64,000 nt of DNA from Autumnicola lenta (GTDB lineage Bacteria > Bacteroidota > Bacteroidia > Flavobacteriales > Flavobacteriaceae). The notes beneath the pieces were generated by a model. That model was not told the DNA's origin and did no database searches. It saw only the letters and a program-made list of their open reading frames with translations. The stretch covers positions 62,001 through 126,000 of the forward strand of contig NZ_JAVRHO010000010.1 of the NCBI RefSeq assembly GCF_031846515.1, given 5' to 3'. Position 1 is the first letter of the stretch. Every line of letters begins with the position of its first letter. This document shows, piece by piece, positions 41,823-49,883 of this stretch. The position numbers and the translations under genes were made by a program.

Positions 41823-43049
41823 TTAGTGTTGTCTTAGTCCAAAATCTGCATAAGCGTCCATGCCATGTTCATGCTGGTCGAGACCTTCCGTTTCTTCAAC
41901 TTTTGAGACTCTTATACCAATTGTAACTTTCAGGATATAGAATATAAGGAAGGCACCTACAATACAAATTGCGGCATAACATCCTACTCCTATAAGCTGT
42001 GTGATGAACTGGTCAAAGCTTGCCAGGTTTCCGAAGATTCCAACAGCTAGTGTTCCCCAAATTCCACAGATTAAGTGAACGGCTACTGCTCCTACAGGAT
42101 CATCCAGTCTTAATTTGTCTATTAATGCTACTCCCAGAACAATAATAACCCCTGCGATGGCTCCAATTAATACAGCATCTGTAGGAGACATTTGATCTGC
42201 TCCGGCAGTTATACCTACGAGTCCCCCTAGTATTCCGTTTAAAAACATGGTGATGTCATAGTTTTTATACATCATTGTGGAGAAGATAAAAGAAGCAACT
42301 CCGCCAGCTGCAGCTGCAAGACAGGTAGTAACAAGGGTTAAGGAAGTTAGCTCCGGGTCTGCAGACAGAACTGACCCTCCGTTAAATCCAAACCATCCTA
42401 ACCATAGAATTAGAACTCCGGCTGTTGCAAAAGGCATACTGTGCCCGGGGAAAACCCCGATTTTACCATCTTTGAATTTCCCGATTCTCGCACCAAGTAA
42501 CCAAATAGCCACTAAAGCTGCCCAGCCACCAACGGAATGTACCAATGTGGAACCTGCAAAGTCATAAAAGCCCATTTCATCAAGGAATCCACCTCCCCAT
42601 TTCCATGATCCTGCAATAGGGTAGACGAGGCCTACATATATAATTACAAAGATCATAAAGGCACTAAGCTTCATTCTTTCAGCAACAGCTCCAGAAACAA
42701 TGGTGGCGGCAGTTGCGGCAAACATTCCCTGGAAGAGAAAGTCGGTCCAGTATGTATAGCCTTCACTATAAGCAAGATCCAGCGATCCATCTACAAGCGG
42801 ACTACTAAGACCAAAACCTGCAAAACCTATAAATCCATTAAATTCTCCCGGATACATAAGATTGAATCCTAAAAGACAATAAAGGAGCAAGCCCATTGTG
42901 ATAATAAAAATATTTTTGAATAATATGTTGATGGTGTTTTTTTGTCTGGTAAGACCGATTTCGAGAAAAGCGAAACCAAGGTGCATAAAAAATACCAGCC
43001 CTGTACAGATCATCATCCATACGTTATTAACTGTTAATAATCCTTCCAT
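41823..43049 (-). CDS. amt: Ammonium transporter
   Basis: 408 residues, inner membrane, about eleven helices. The twin histidines of the Amt pore are recognisable in STLVHSVGGWAALVAIWLLG (first) and VGAVAVHLICGIWGTLAVG (second), and the conserved PGHSMPFATAGVLILWLGWFGFNGG block is intact. It follows glnK by 31 bases and precedes the porin; GlnK is expected to plug it when nitrogen is ample. Confidence 0.96.
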   Translation of the reverse strand: MEGLLTVNNVWMMICTGLVFFMHLGFAFLEIGLTRQKNTINILFKNIFIITMGLLLYCLLGFNLMYPGEFNGFIGFAGFGLSSPLVDGSLDLAYSEGYTYWTDFLFQGMFAATAATIVSGAVAERMKLSAFMIFVIIYVGLVYPIAGSWKWGGGFLDEMGFYDFAGSTLVHSVGGWAALVAIWLLGARIGKFKDGKIGVFPGHSMPFATAGVLILWLGWFGFNGGSVLSADPELTSLTLVTTCLAAAAGGVASFIFSTMMYKNYDITMFLNGILGGLVGITAGADQMSPTDAVLIGAIAGVIIVLGVALIDKLRLDDPVGAVAVHLICGIWGTLAVGIFGNLASFDQFITQLIGVGCYAAICIVGAFLIFYILKVTIGIRVSKVEETEGLDQHEHGMDAYADFGLRQH

Positions 43050-43080
43050 AATTTCTTTGGCTTAAATAGAGTTAGTAATT

Positions 43081-43419
43081 TTATTTCAGAGAATCCTCTC
43101 CTTTTTCCTTAGTTCTTATTCGGTAAGCTTCATCTATTGGAGAAACAAAAATTTTACCGTCTCCTACGTTTCCGGTATGAGCAGTCTTGCATATGACGTC
43201 TACGGTTTTTTGAGCAAAAGAGTCCTTTACTACTATAGAAAGATATCTTCTTTGGATATCTGCCGTGCTGTAGCTTACCCCACGGTAAACGTGGCCCTCT
43301 TTTTCGTTACCGACACCGGTAACGTCCCAATAGCTAAAAAAGGTGACCCCCATATCGTGGAGAGCCACTTTTGTTTCATCGAACTTAGATTTTCGAATAA
43401 TTGCTTCAATTTTTTTCAT
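43081..43419 (-). CDS. glnK: Nitrogen regulatory P-II protein
   Basis: 112-residue P-II signal protein. MKKIEAIIRKSKFDETKVAL opens it, and TGNVGDGKIFVSPIDEAYRIRT forms the ATP-binding B/C loops. The T-loop is VYRGVSYSTADIQRRY, diverged from the enterobacterial sequence and lacking the canonical uridylylation context, so control is more likely by ATP/ADP and 2-oxoglutarate. First gene of glnK-amt-porin, with a structured leader upstream. Confidence 0.93.
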   Translation of the reverse strand: MKKIEAIIRKSKFDETKVALHDMGVTFFSYWDVTGVGNEKEGHVYRGVSYSTADIQRRYLSIVVKDSFAQKTVDVICKTAHTGNVGDGKIFVSPIDEAYRIRTKEKGEDSLK

Positions 43420-43462
43420 AATTTCTAATTAAAACTTTTGATAAAGTTATAAAATTATCATA

Positions 43463-43485
43463 AACCCCCGCGAAAAAAGGGGGTT
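43463..43485 (-). promoter_or_regulatory. Hairpin 1 upstream of glnK
   Basis: AACCCCC (43463-43469) pairs with GGGGGTT (43479-43485) over a nine-base loop, 44 bases upstream of the glnK start. Confidence 0.5.
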
Positions 43486-43518
43486 GCGTATAAACTTTTA
43501 TGATATTGAGAATTTATG

Positions 43519-43536
43519 CCCCTCAAAATTTAGGGG
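43519..43536 (-). promoter_or_regulatory. Hairpin 2 / palindrome upstream of glnK
   Basis: CCCCT (43519-43523) pairs with AGGGG (43532-43536) around an AT-only core with partial symmetry (CAAAATTT). About 100 bases upstream of the glnK ATG; plausible operator. Confidence 0.45.
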
Positions 43537-43815
43537 TGTATATTTTGAAACTATAATTATGCGGAATATTTACCTATAAAGATGATTGTTGAGGTAAGAC
43601 TGGACAGAAAATTTTAAAAAGGAGGTTGAATTCTATTGAAAAAGGAGGTTTGGATATATAAAATGAATGTTTTTTACCTATTTATCCAAGCAAGGGTGTA
43701 ATTTATCAGGGATGTTTAGGATAATTACCAATTTGCAAGTCGGATACCCTAAAAAATAACAGGGCACTGGTGAATATGTGATTGTTTCAATGAATTTTTA
43801 TGTTGTTGCAGATAA

Positions 43816-44190
43816 TTAAGAGAATCTGGACAGGAATACCCCTATAAAGACGGCAGAAATACCCAAAAAGACACTGCCAAGGGTGTAAAGCAGAAAATTG
43901 TAATAATCACCAGATTTTAAAAAAATCTGATTTTCATAAGCAAAAGTGGAAAAAGTTGTAAAGCCACCGCAGAAGCCCACAGCAAAAAAAAGGCTGAAGG
44001 CCGTAGGTAAATTGTTGTACTTAAAGCTGATGCCCATAAGAAAACCCAACAGAAGGCTACCCAGAATGTTAACAACCAAAGTGCCGTAGGGGATAGATGT
44101 TATCACAGTGTTATTAAGGAGCTTGCTTAACTGATAACGCAAAACACTGCCCAGCCCACCGCCTAAAAAAACCAGGAAAGCACTTTTCAT
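43816..44190 (-). CDS. crcB: Fluoride exporter CrcB/Fluc
   Basis: 124 residues, four membrane helices, dimeric fluoride channel. Signature segments GGGLGSVLRYQLSKL near residue 10, GTLVVNILGSLLLGFLMG near 36 and FAVGFCGGFTTFSTFAYE near 70 are all intact, including the Asn and Phe-box residues of the pore. Its start is 6 bases after the SRPBCC gene, so they share a transcript; no fluoride riboswitch is evident. Confidence 0.94.
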   Translation of the reverse strand: MKSAFLVFLGGGLGSVLRYQLSKLLNNTVITSIPYGTLVVNILGSLLLGFLMGISFKYNNLPTAFSLFFAVGFCGGFTTFSTFAYENQIFLKSGDYYNFLLYTLGSVFLGISAVFIGVFLSRFS

Positions 44191-44196
44191 AAGAGA

Positions 44197-45234
44197 TTAT
44201 GGTTCTTGTACAGGAATATAAATGGTAGTAATCCAGTTCGCAGGATTTCTGGTGTCCTGAGGCCTGATGTTATATACTTCAAAAGAATCTGATTCTTCCA
44301 GCGGCACCAGGTTATTTTCCTGAATATAGGCATGAGCTCTGTCCCAGGCTTCGGGCAGGTTATCATAACTTCCTTTTAAAGTGGTTTTTACAACCTTTTG
44401 ATTAGGCATAAATCCGGTGAGAACCGGACTCTCTTCCGGAGTTATTATTTCGCTGGGAGTAAAGTATCCTGCAGAGAAAATTGCCGTAGTATTGCCGTTG
44501 TTCCATTCGTTATAGAGAACAAAAGGGTTCCCCAGCTTCTCGATATTATTTTTCTCCATATATGAAGAAATATCCGCTATCATAGTAGACATCCTATCAT
44601 TTACCTGACTAAGTTTACTTGCTGTTGTACTATACATATAATATCCTCCTCCATGCTGTGTCACACCATCAACATTAATGGAATACTCTGCCATTTTTTC
44701 ATTCGTAATTCTTTCAAGATCATCCAGGCTCTGTTGCATCCTGGTTCGCCATATATCGCTAAAATCATCGGTCTGAAGTAAAAAACCAAGTTTTTCCATA
44801 AAACTGTGTTTTCCCTGCACTCCCCAGGTGATCTGGGTTCCGTTCTCTGTTTGTTCAAAGTTCCAGTATACTTCACTGGTGGATTCTCCAAAAGGTATGG
44901 TATATTCCATGTCCTGATTTATAGAAGAAAAGGGGCGTACCCCGGTATTTGTGATTTTACCATTACCAACTTCATCACTTTTCCAGGAAAGAACAGCGCC
45001 TTCGCCACTGCTTTCTTCGCTGTAGGTAATAATCGGGTTATTTTCACTCTGTAACCAGGCAAACCACTCTTCCCAGTTTCGGAATTCATTAACTTCATTA
45101 AAAATCATCTCCTGTGGAGCTGCAATTATCCTTTTTTCTTCCAGTTGGTAATCACCTTCTTTTGTGGCAATGTAAATAGAGGAACCTATTATAAGGATAA
45201 GAATAAGAAACAGGAGGTACTTAATAATTTTCAT
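44197..45234 (-). CDS. SRPBCC (START-like) plus GyrI-like effector-binding protein
   Basis: 345 residues. An N-terminal membrane anchor (about 1-25) is followed by a polyketide-cyclase/SRPBCC domain (about 30-165: RNWEEWFAWLQSENN, GTQITWGVQGKHSFMEKL) and a GyrI/AraC effector-binding-like domain (about 185-345: YYMYSTTASKLSQVNDRM, KVVKTTLKGSYDNLPEAW). Both folds bind small hydrophobic ligands; no DNA-binding part is present. Ligand unknown. Confidence 0.8.
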   Translation of the reverse strand: MKIIKYLLFLILILIIGSSIYIATKEGDYQLEEKRIIAAPQEMIFNEVNEFRNWEEWFAWLQSENNPIITYSEESSGEGAVLSWKSDEVGNGKITNTGVRPFSSINQDMEYTIPFGESTSEVYWNFEQTENGTQITWGVQGKHSFMEKLGFLLQTDDFSDIWRTRMQQSLDDLERITNEKMAEYSINVDGVTQHGGGYYMYSTTASKLSQVNDRMSTMIADISSYMEKNNIEKLGNPFVLYNEWNNGNTTAIFSAGYFTPSEIITPEESPVLTGFMPNQKVVKTTLKGSYDNLPEAWDRAHAYIQENNLVPLEESDSFEVYNIRPQDTRNPANWITTIYIPVQEP

Positions 45235-45300
45235 TTTTATTCCGTTTATTTAATGCTAAGATAAATAAAATCCGTTGCTATGTAGAAATTCCCGTGTTTA

Positions 45301-45489
45301 CTAGCGGTTCATAAATAATTTTATCAAAAAAAGTAAACCAATAAAGGCGAGAAAGCCAATAAGTACGTAAATACTTCCTTTATAATATTTTCTATGCAGT
45401 GCAATATCCTTGCGATAGCTAAAAATTATGACCGCCACAAAGGCTACCACAAAAAAGCCTGCAAAAATCAGCTGTCCTGTACTAAACAT
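45301..45489 (-). CDS. Small two-helix membrane protein
   Basis: 62 residues with two helices (about 5-25 and 38-58) separated by a basic loop RKDIALHRKYYKGS. Proteins of this size and layout are common in flavobacteria, but function is unknown. Confidence 0.6.
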   Translation of the reverse strand: MFSTGQLIFAGFFVVAFVAVIIFSYRKDIALHRKYYKGSIYVLIGFLAFIGLLFLIKLFMNR

Positions 45490-45623
45490 TTTTGTTATTT
45501 TTAAGCAAAGTTAAGCTTTTCATGTAGATTCCACCTGCAAAAGCAACAGTAGTAAATTGCCAAAAAGGATACAGTAAATTAATTGGCCACAGCTCAATTT
45601 TGGCCTTAAAGCAGAAAAATAAT

Positions 45624-46010
45624 ATGAAAAAAAGAATTGCGGCGGTAAAACAATTTCATACTGCCTTTGGACTTGGTTTTAATGAAGAACCTATTGCAAA
45701 TCTCGGGAAGCCTAAAAATGAATTACGTTTTGAGCTTATGAAGGAAGAGAATGAGGAATACCTGGAAGCTGCCAATAATAATAATCTGGCTGAAGTTGCA
45801 GATGCCCTGGGCGATATGCTCTACATCTTGTGCGGGACGATATTGGAGCACGGTATGCAGCATAAAATTGAGGAGGTTTTTGATGAAATTCAGTTAAGCA
45901 ACATGAGTAAACTTGGCGCAGATGGGAAACCTATTTATCGGGAGGACGGTAAAGTGCTGAAGGGTCCTAATTACTTTAAACCCAATATTGATGTAATTCT
46001 AAAGAAATAG
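45624..46010 (+). CDS. MazG-like nucleotide pyrophosphohydrolase family protein
   Basis: 128 residues from the ATG at 45624 (an in-frame TTG at 45600 is less likely). The all-alpha NTP-PPase/MazG-like core is recognisable: FELMKEENEEYLEAANNNNL supplies the ExxE metal site and EVADALGDMLYILCGT the ExxD second half. The insert SNMSKLGADGKPIYREDGKV is typical of the phosphoribosyl-ATP-pyrophosphohydrolase-like subfamily. Expected to hydrolyse non-canonical nucleoside triphosphates. Two bases separate it from the Gmad2 lipoprotein gene. Confidence 0.85.
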   Translation: MKKRIAAVKQFHTAFGLGFNEEPIANLGKPKNELRFELMKEENEEYLEAANNNNLAEVADALGDMLYILCGTILEHGMQHKIEEVFDEIQLSNMSKLGADGKPIYREDGKVLKGPNYFKPNIDVILKK

Positions 46011-46012
46011 TT

Positions 46013-46558
46013 ATGCTGAAAATGAAAACCATAAAATACTTGTTTATACTACTGATAGTGATCCCTCTTTGCACTTCATGTGGTGAAAACCGGAAGGATG
46101 TAAATTCTACCGAAACATCAGAGGATAATGCCCTAATTGAAGACACGGTACAGGAAAGGAGTGATGCTGAAAATGGCAATTTTCGACATTCCAATAAAGA
46201 GGAGGATGAAAATTGGCAAATTTCGAACCTCATTGTTGTAGAGCAGCCTAAGAGAGAAGAGAAGATACTTTCACCATTGCAAATAAAGGGAAAAGCAAGA
46301 GGAACCTGGTTCTTTGAAGGTACAGCACCGGTCACTTTGGTCGATAATGGCCAAAAAGAGCTTGCCACCGGTATTATTGAGGCGAAAGGAGAGTGGATGA
46401 CAGAGGATTTTGTTCCGTTTCAGGGAAGTTTGGAGTTTGATGCTCTAAATTTTGAAAATGGATTCCTGATTCTTCATCGTGCAAACCCTTCAGGCAAGCC
46501 GGAATATGATAAGAACATTATAATTCCTGTAGATTTCTCTACTAACGAGGGGATTTAG
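46013..46558 (+). CDS. Gmad2-domain lipoprotein
   Basis: 181 residues with lipobox LCTSC (cysteine near 23), an acidic linker of about 45 residues and a C-terminal Gmad2 immunoglobulin-like domain (about 80-180: SPLQIKGKARGTWFFEGTAP, then EWMTEDFVPFQGSLEF, LILHRANPSG). Gmad2 is found in spore-germination and envelope proteins of diverse bacteria; here it is probably an envelope lipoprotein. The linker contains two copies of the dispersed motif. Confidence 0.85.
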   Translation: MLKMKTIKYLFILLIVIPLCTSCGENRKDVNSTETSEDNALIEDTVQERSDAENGNFRHSNKEEDENWQISNLIVVEQPKREEKILSPLQIKGKARGTWFFEGTAPVTLVDNGQKELATGIIEAKGEWMTEDFVPFQGSLEFDALNFENGFLILHRANPSGKPEYDKNIIIPVDFSTNEGI

Positions 46559-46631
46559 CTTTTTATTCTTCCGAAGTTGAAAATGGTGAAATTTGGAAGA
46601 TGCTTCAGACTTGATTATTCCGAAGAAAACG

Positions 46632-46668
46632 AAAAAAGAGCAATTCCCTTAGGAGAATTGCTCTTTTT
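46632..46668. terminator. Bidirectional terminator between Gmad2 gene and ilvE
   Basis: AAAAAAGAGCAATTC (46632-46646) pairs with GAATTGCTCTTTTT (46655-46668) around an eight-base loop; T tracts on both strands serve both converging genes. Confidence 0.85.
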
Positions 46669-46691
46669 ATATTGCTATTAGTTTCAAATTT

Positions 46692-47759
46692 TTATTTAAC
46701 CTGATATCTCCAGTTGAATTTATCTGCGGCCTGGTTGTATTGGATTTTCGTAAGTTTATCCTTGAAGAAACCGGCATAAGAATCTTCCAGTTTTGGCAAA
46801 TCATATTTTTTACCTGCGTGACCAAAACCAACTATTGGATTTATTACAGTAGCAGTACCCGAACCAAAAATTTCTTTTAAATCGCCACTTTTTGCAGCTT
46901 CCACGATTTCTTTAACAGAAACTCTCCTTACCTCAAGGTCTATATTGAATTCTTTGGCAAGGGCGATGATACTTTTTCTTGTCACACCGTCAAGAATCCT
47001 GTCACTAGTAGGAGCAGTTATTAATTTATCTCCAACTCTAAAAAAGATATTCATGGTACCTGCCTCTTCCAGGTATTCGTGAGTGTTGGCATCTGTCCAG
47101 ATAATTTGCTGGAAGCCTTCGTCTTTTGCAAGGTTGGTAGGGTAAAACTGGGCAGCATAATTTCCTGCAGCTTTTGCGAAACCTACACCTCCATCTGCTG
47201 CACGGCTGTATTCTTCAGAAAATTTAACTCTTACTTCTCCGCTGTAGTAAGCTTGTGCGGGAGAGCAAATGATCATAAATTTATATTCCTTTGCGGGTGC
47301 GGCAGATACGCCAGCTTCAGTAGCTATAACAAATGGACGTATATAAAGAGAATTTCCAAAACCTTTTTTTATCCAGTCTTTCTCCAGTTTCAGCAATTCT
47401 TCCAATCCGGCAAAAAAGAATTCCTTCGGAAAAGCAGGAATAGCAAGACGTTCGCTGGATTTATTAATACGCTCAAAATTATCTTCTGGTCTAAAAAGCC
47501 AGATTCGGTCTTCTTCATCTTTAAAAGCTTTCATTCCTTCAAAAACGGCCTGTCCATAATGAAACACCCGGGCAGAAGGATCCATTTCTAAAGGTCCGTA
47601 AGGCTGTATTTTAGGAGTTTGCCATGCGCCATCTTTATAATCACAAATCATCATATGATCTGTAAAGACCTGTCCAAAAGCGAGATTATTAAAATCTGTA
47701 TTTTCAATCTTAGAAGTTGCGGCTTTTTGTATGTCCACAGGGGTGGTGCTGGTTTTCAT
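46692..47759 (-). CDS. ilvE: Branched-chain amino acid aminotransferase
   Basis: 355 residues from the ATG at 47759. A GTG at 47780 is in frame but lies inside the -7 promoter box, which decides for the internal ATG. PLP-dependent, fold type IV: the substrate and cofactor segments are VFHYGQAVFEGMKAFK near residue 70, FAKAAGNYAAQFYPTN with the Schiff-base lysine, and EEAGTMNIFFRV near 240. Interconverts leucine, isoleucine and valine with their 2-oxo acids. Divergent from the small ORF and mnmD. Confidence 0.94.
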   Translation of the reverse strand: MKTSTTPVDIQKAATSKIENTDFNNLAFGQVFTDHMMICDYKDGAWQTPKIQPYGPLEMDPSARVFHYGQAVFEGMKAFKDEEDRIWLFRPEDNFERINKSSERLAIPAFPKEFFFAGLEELLKLEKDWIKKGFGNSLYIRPFVIATEAGVSAAPAKEYKFMIICSPAQAYYSGEVRVKFSEEYSRAADGGVGFAKAAGNYAAQFYPTNLAKDEGFQQIIWTDANTHEYLEEAGTMNIFFRVGDKLITAPTSDRILDGVTRKSIIALAKEFNIDLEVRRVSVKEIVEAAKSGDLKEIFGSGTATVINPIVGFGHAGKKYDLPKLEDSYAGFFKDKLTKIQYNQAADKFNWRYQVK

Positions 47760-47779
47760 ATCATCTGTATTTTGACCCA

Positions 47780-47831
47780 CAAATTTACCGAAATTAAAAC
47801 AGAAACAAAATCTAAACTTTCGGTAAATTTG
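47780..47831. promoter_or_regulatory. Symmetric divergent promoter region of ilvE
   Basis: CAAATTTACCGAAA (47780-47793) and TTTCGGTAAATTTG (47818-47831) form a perfect 14-base inverted repeat with a 24-base spacer. Each arm carries a -7 element TAAATTTG, one reading toward ilvE (minus) and one toward the small ORF and mnmD (plus). The ilvE ATG lies 20 bases past its box and the ATG at 47865 lies 33 bases past the other. Confidence 0.65.
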
Positions 47832-47864
47832 ATTCAGATTAGGATTTTATTTCCATTATGGCAT

Positions 47865-47969
47865 ATGAAGAAATTTGTAATGGTAATATCCTTATTCCTG
47901 TTCTTCTTTTACTTTAAGGACGAAGAAAAGAAAGAACCGGAAACAGCAGACCTGGAAGAGTGGACTTAA
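47865..47969 (+). CDS. Possible 34-residue membrane peptide
   Basis: Short ORF with a hydrophobic N-terminal helix (KKFVMVISLFLFFFYF) and an acidic tail (KDEEKKEPETADLEEWT). Its ATG is 33 bases after an exact -7 box, so it is well placed to be expressed. Too short for family assignment; could be a real small membrane protein or a leader ORF before mnmD. Confidence 0.4.
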   Translation: MKKFVMVISLFLFFFYFKDEEKKEPETADLEEWT

Positions 47970-48077
47970 TTTTTAAAGGTGAAGTAAATGCAAAAGAAAA
48001 TATGCCTGCTGTGATAACCAAATCAGTCCGAAAATTGGCATTTCTTGCAGATGGTGTATTAATAGAAAAATAATAGT

Positions 48078-48758
48078 TTGGAAAGGAAGATTATTACAAC
48101 AGGAGACGGCTCGGTTACCATTCATTTACCACAATGGGATGAGCAGTATCATTCGAAACATGGAGCTGTGCAGGAAGCGCAACATGTTTTTATTGAAATG
48201 GGCCTCAATTATTTTGTGGAAAACAGTAATGCAGCGGATGTGAAAATTCTGGAAATAGGGTTTGGTACCGGGCTAAATGCCTTTATCACTTTTCTTCAGT
48301 TAAACCGGATTCAGAAAAAGATAATTTATACAGGAGTAGAAGCTTTTCCGGTAGAACCTGCAGAGATAGAGAAACTCAATTATGCTGAGGTGCTTTCTGC
48401 AGAGGAAAAAGCGGCTGTTTTGCTCGAAATACATAAAGCACCGTGGGAGGAAGAAATAGAAGTTTCCGAAAAATTTATTCTGAAAAAGCAAAAAAAGAAA
48501 TTTGAAGATTTTGAGGAAAAGCAGGCGTTTGATCTTATTTATTTTGATGCTTTTGGGGCAAGGGTGCAGCCGGAATTGTGGACAGAAGATATATTTAGGA
48601 AAATGTATGAAGCTTTAATGGCAGGGGGAGTGCTGGTAACTTATGCCGCCAAAGGCAGCGTAAGAAGGGCTATGCAGGCAGTTGGTTTTATTGTGGAAAG
48701 ACTTCCCGGCCCTCCGGGTAAACGCGAAATGTTAAGGGCAGTTAAAAAACATATATAG
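48078..48758 (+). CDS. mnmD: tRNA 5-methylaminomethyl-2-thiouridine methyltransferase MnmD
   Basis: 226 residues. It methylates the wobble-uridine precursor nm5(s2)U34 in tRNA, corresponding to the methyltransferase half of bacterial MnmC. SAM motif I is ILEIGFGTGLNAFITFLQ near residue 56; the post-motif FDLIYFDAFGARVQPELWTEDIF near 152 is diagnostic, and a C-terminal VRRAMQAVGFIVERLPGPPGKREML follows. The only suitable start is TTG at 48078; no ATG is in frame upstream within reach. The FAD-domain MnmC partner is not in the window. Confidence 0.92.
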   Translation: MERKIITTGDGSVTIHLPQWDEQYHSKHGAVQEAQHVFIEMGLNYFVENSNAADVKILEIGFGTGLNAFITFLQLNRIQKKIIYTGVEAFPVEPAEIEKLNYAEVLSAEEKAAVLLEIHKAPWEEEIEVSEKFILKKQKKKFEDFEEKQAFDLIYFDAFGARVQPELWTEDIFRKMYEALMAGGVLVTYAAKGSVRRAMQAVGFIVERLPGPPGKREMLRAVKKHI

Positions 48759-48822
48759 TCTTTGTTAAACCGCCCTGAAATTTAGCTACAGTAGTTTACA
48801 GTATGTACCTTAAAAGAAAAAA

Positions 48823-49725
48823 ATGCGGGTTTTAATTACAGGAGCAACAGGGCTAATTGGTTCGCATGTAACCAGGTTATGCCATGAGAAGGGGATTGAC
48901 GTGCATTACCTTACTACGAGCAGGTCAAAAATAGAGAAAAAGGAAAACTATAAAGGTTTTTACTGGAATCCAAAGGAAAAGGAAATCGATCTTGATAGCA
49001 TCAAGGATGTAGATGCGGTTATAAATCTTGTGGGTGCAAGTATTGCTGAACGTTGGACCAAAGATTATAAGCGGGAAATAATAGAAAGTAGAACAGAGAC
49101 TGCTAGATTACTCTTTGATACCTTATCACAGAATGATCATTCCATAGAACAGTTTATTTCAGCGAGTGCAATAGGTGTTTACCCAAGTTCCCTTGAGAAA
49201 CTTTATTTTGAAGAAGATGATGGAGTGGATGATTCTTTTGTGGGAAAGGTTGTGGTGAAATGGGAAAGTGCAATTAATAACTTTCAGGATATAGGAATAG
49301 ATGTTACAAAGATAAGAATAGGTCTTGTTCTTGCTCCCCACGGCGGACTTCTTAAAAAATTAAAGGATCCTGTTAATTTTAATGTGGGCGCTCCTTTAGG
49401 AAGTGGTCAACAATGGCAGTCCTGGATACACATTGAGGATTTGGCTCATATTTTTGTCCACACACTGGAGAAGGAGCTTTCTGGTACTTATAATGCTGTC
49501 GCACCTAATCCTGTTACTAACAAAGAGCTCGTAAAATGTGTGGCAAAGCATATGGGTAAGTCTGTTTGGTTGCCAAACGTGCCTGCTTTTGTTTTAAAAA
49601 CGGTGTTAGGAGAAATGTCGACAATCGTTCTTTCGAGTCAGTTAGTTAGTAATAAAAAGATTGAAAGTACGGGTTATGTTTTTAAGTATACCCATCTTTC
49701 CAAAGCTCTTGAAGATTTACTGTAG
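48823..49725 (+). CDS. TIGR01777-family NAD-dependent epimerase/dehydratase
   Basis: 300-residue SDR-type protein of the SDR39U1/YfcH family. The nucleotide-binding motif GATGLIGSHV is near residue 7; AVINLVGASIAERWTKDYKREI near 65, SASAIGVYP near 111 and RIGLVLAPHGG near 165 complete the family pattern. Found in many bacteria and in eukaryotic organelles; substrate not established. Single gene. Confidence 0.9.
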   Translation: MRVLITGATGLIGSHVTRLCHEKGIDVHYLTTSRSKIEKKENYKGFYWNPKEKEIDLDSIKDVDAVINLVGASIAERWTKDYKREIIESRTETARLLFDTLSQNDHSIEQFISASAIGVYPSSLEKLYFEEDDGVDDSFVGKVVVKWESAINNFQDIGIDVTKIRIGLVLAPHGGLLKKLKDPVNFNVGAPLGSGQQWQSWIHIEDLAHIFVHTLEKELSGTYNAVAPNPVTNKELVKCVAKHMGKSVWLPNVPAFVLKTVLGEMSTIVLSSQLVSNKKIESTGYVFKYTHLSKALEDLL

Positions 49726-49828
49726 AAAATGAATCAGCTGAAATTCGCGCTCTTATAAAGAGTAGATTTTTTTCCGGAGGTATGGTAGGTAAGTTTAGGA
49801 CTTGAGTTCCGTTTTGACGCTATTATAA

Positions 49829-49857
49829 AAAAAAGCTGCCAATGGCAGCTTTTCTTA
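49829..49857. terminator. Bidirectional terminator after the epimerase gene
   Basis: AAAAGCTGCC (49831-49840) and GGCAGCTTTT (49844-49853) form a perfect hairpin with a three-base loop. It serves the epimerase gene (plus) and the converging YceI gene (minus). Confidence 0.85.
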
Positions 49858-49883
49858 TACTTCTTAAAATGAACTGGGATTAA

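Larger units (their letters stand above)
43420..43815. other. glnK leader region
   Basis: About 400 bases between crcB and glnK. It includes two C/G-run hairpins (separate entries), a near-consensus minus-strand -7 box TAACTTTA (43442-43449) and a direct repeat AAAAAGGAGGTT at 43616-43627 and 43639-43650. No gene seen. Confidence 0.5.

Noticed and set aside
43420..43560. Sigma-54 promoter for glnK
   Set aside because: No TGGCAC-N5-TTGCA-like sequence seen on the minus strand; only a degenerate -7 box.
43816..44300. Fluoride riboswitch for crcB
   Set aside because: Only 6 bases separate crcB from the preceding gene and no matching pseudoknot was visible.
47079..47591. 170-codon plus-strand frame inside ilvE
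   Set aside because: Antisense shadow of a well-supported gene with cysteine/phenylalanine-rich composition unlike a real protein.
47760..47780. GTG start for ilvE
   Set aside because: The codon lies in the -7 promoter element, so it could not be in the mRNA; the ATG at 47759 is used.
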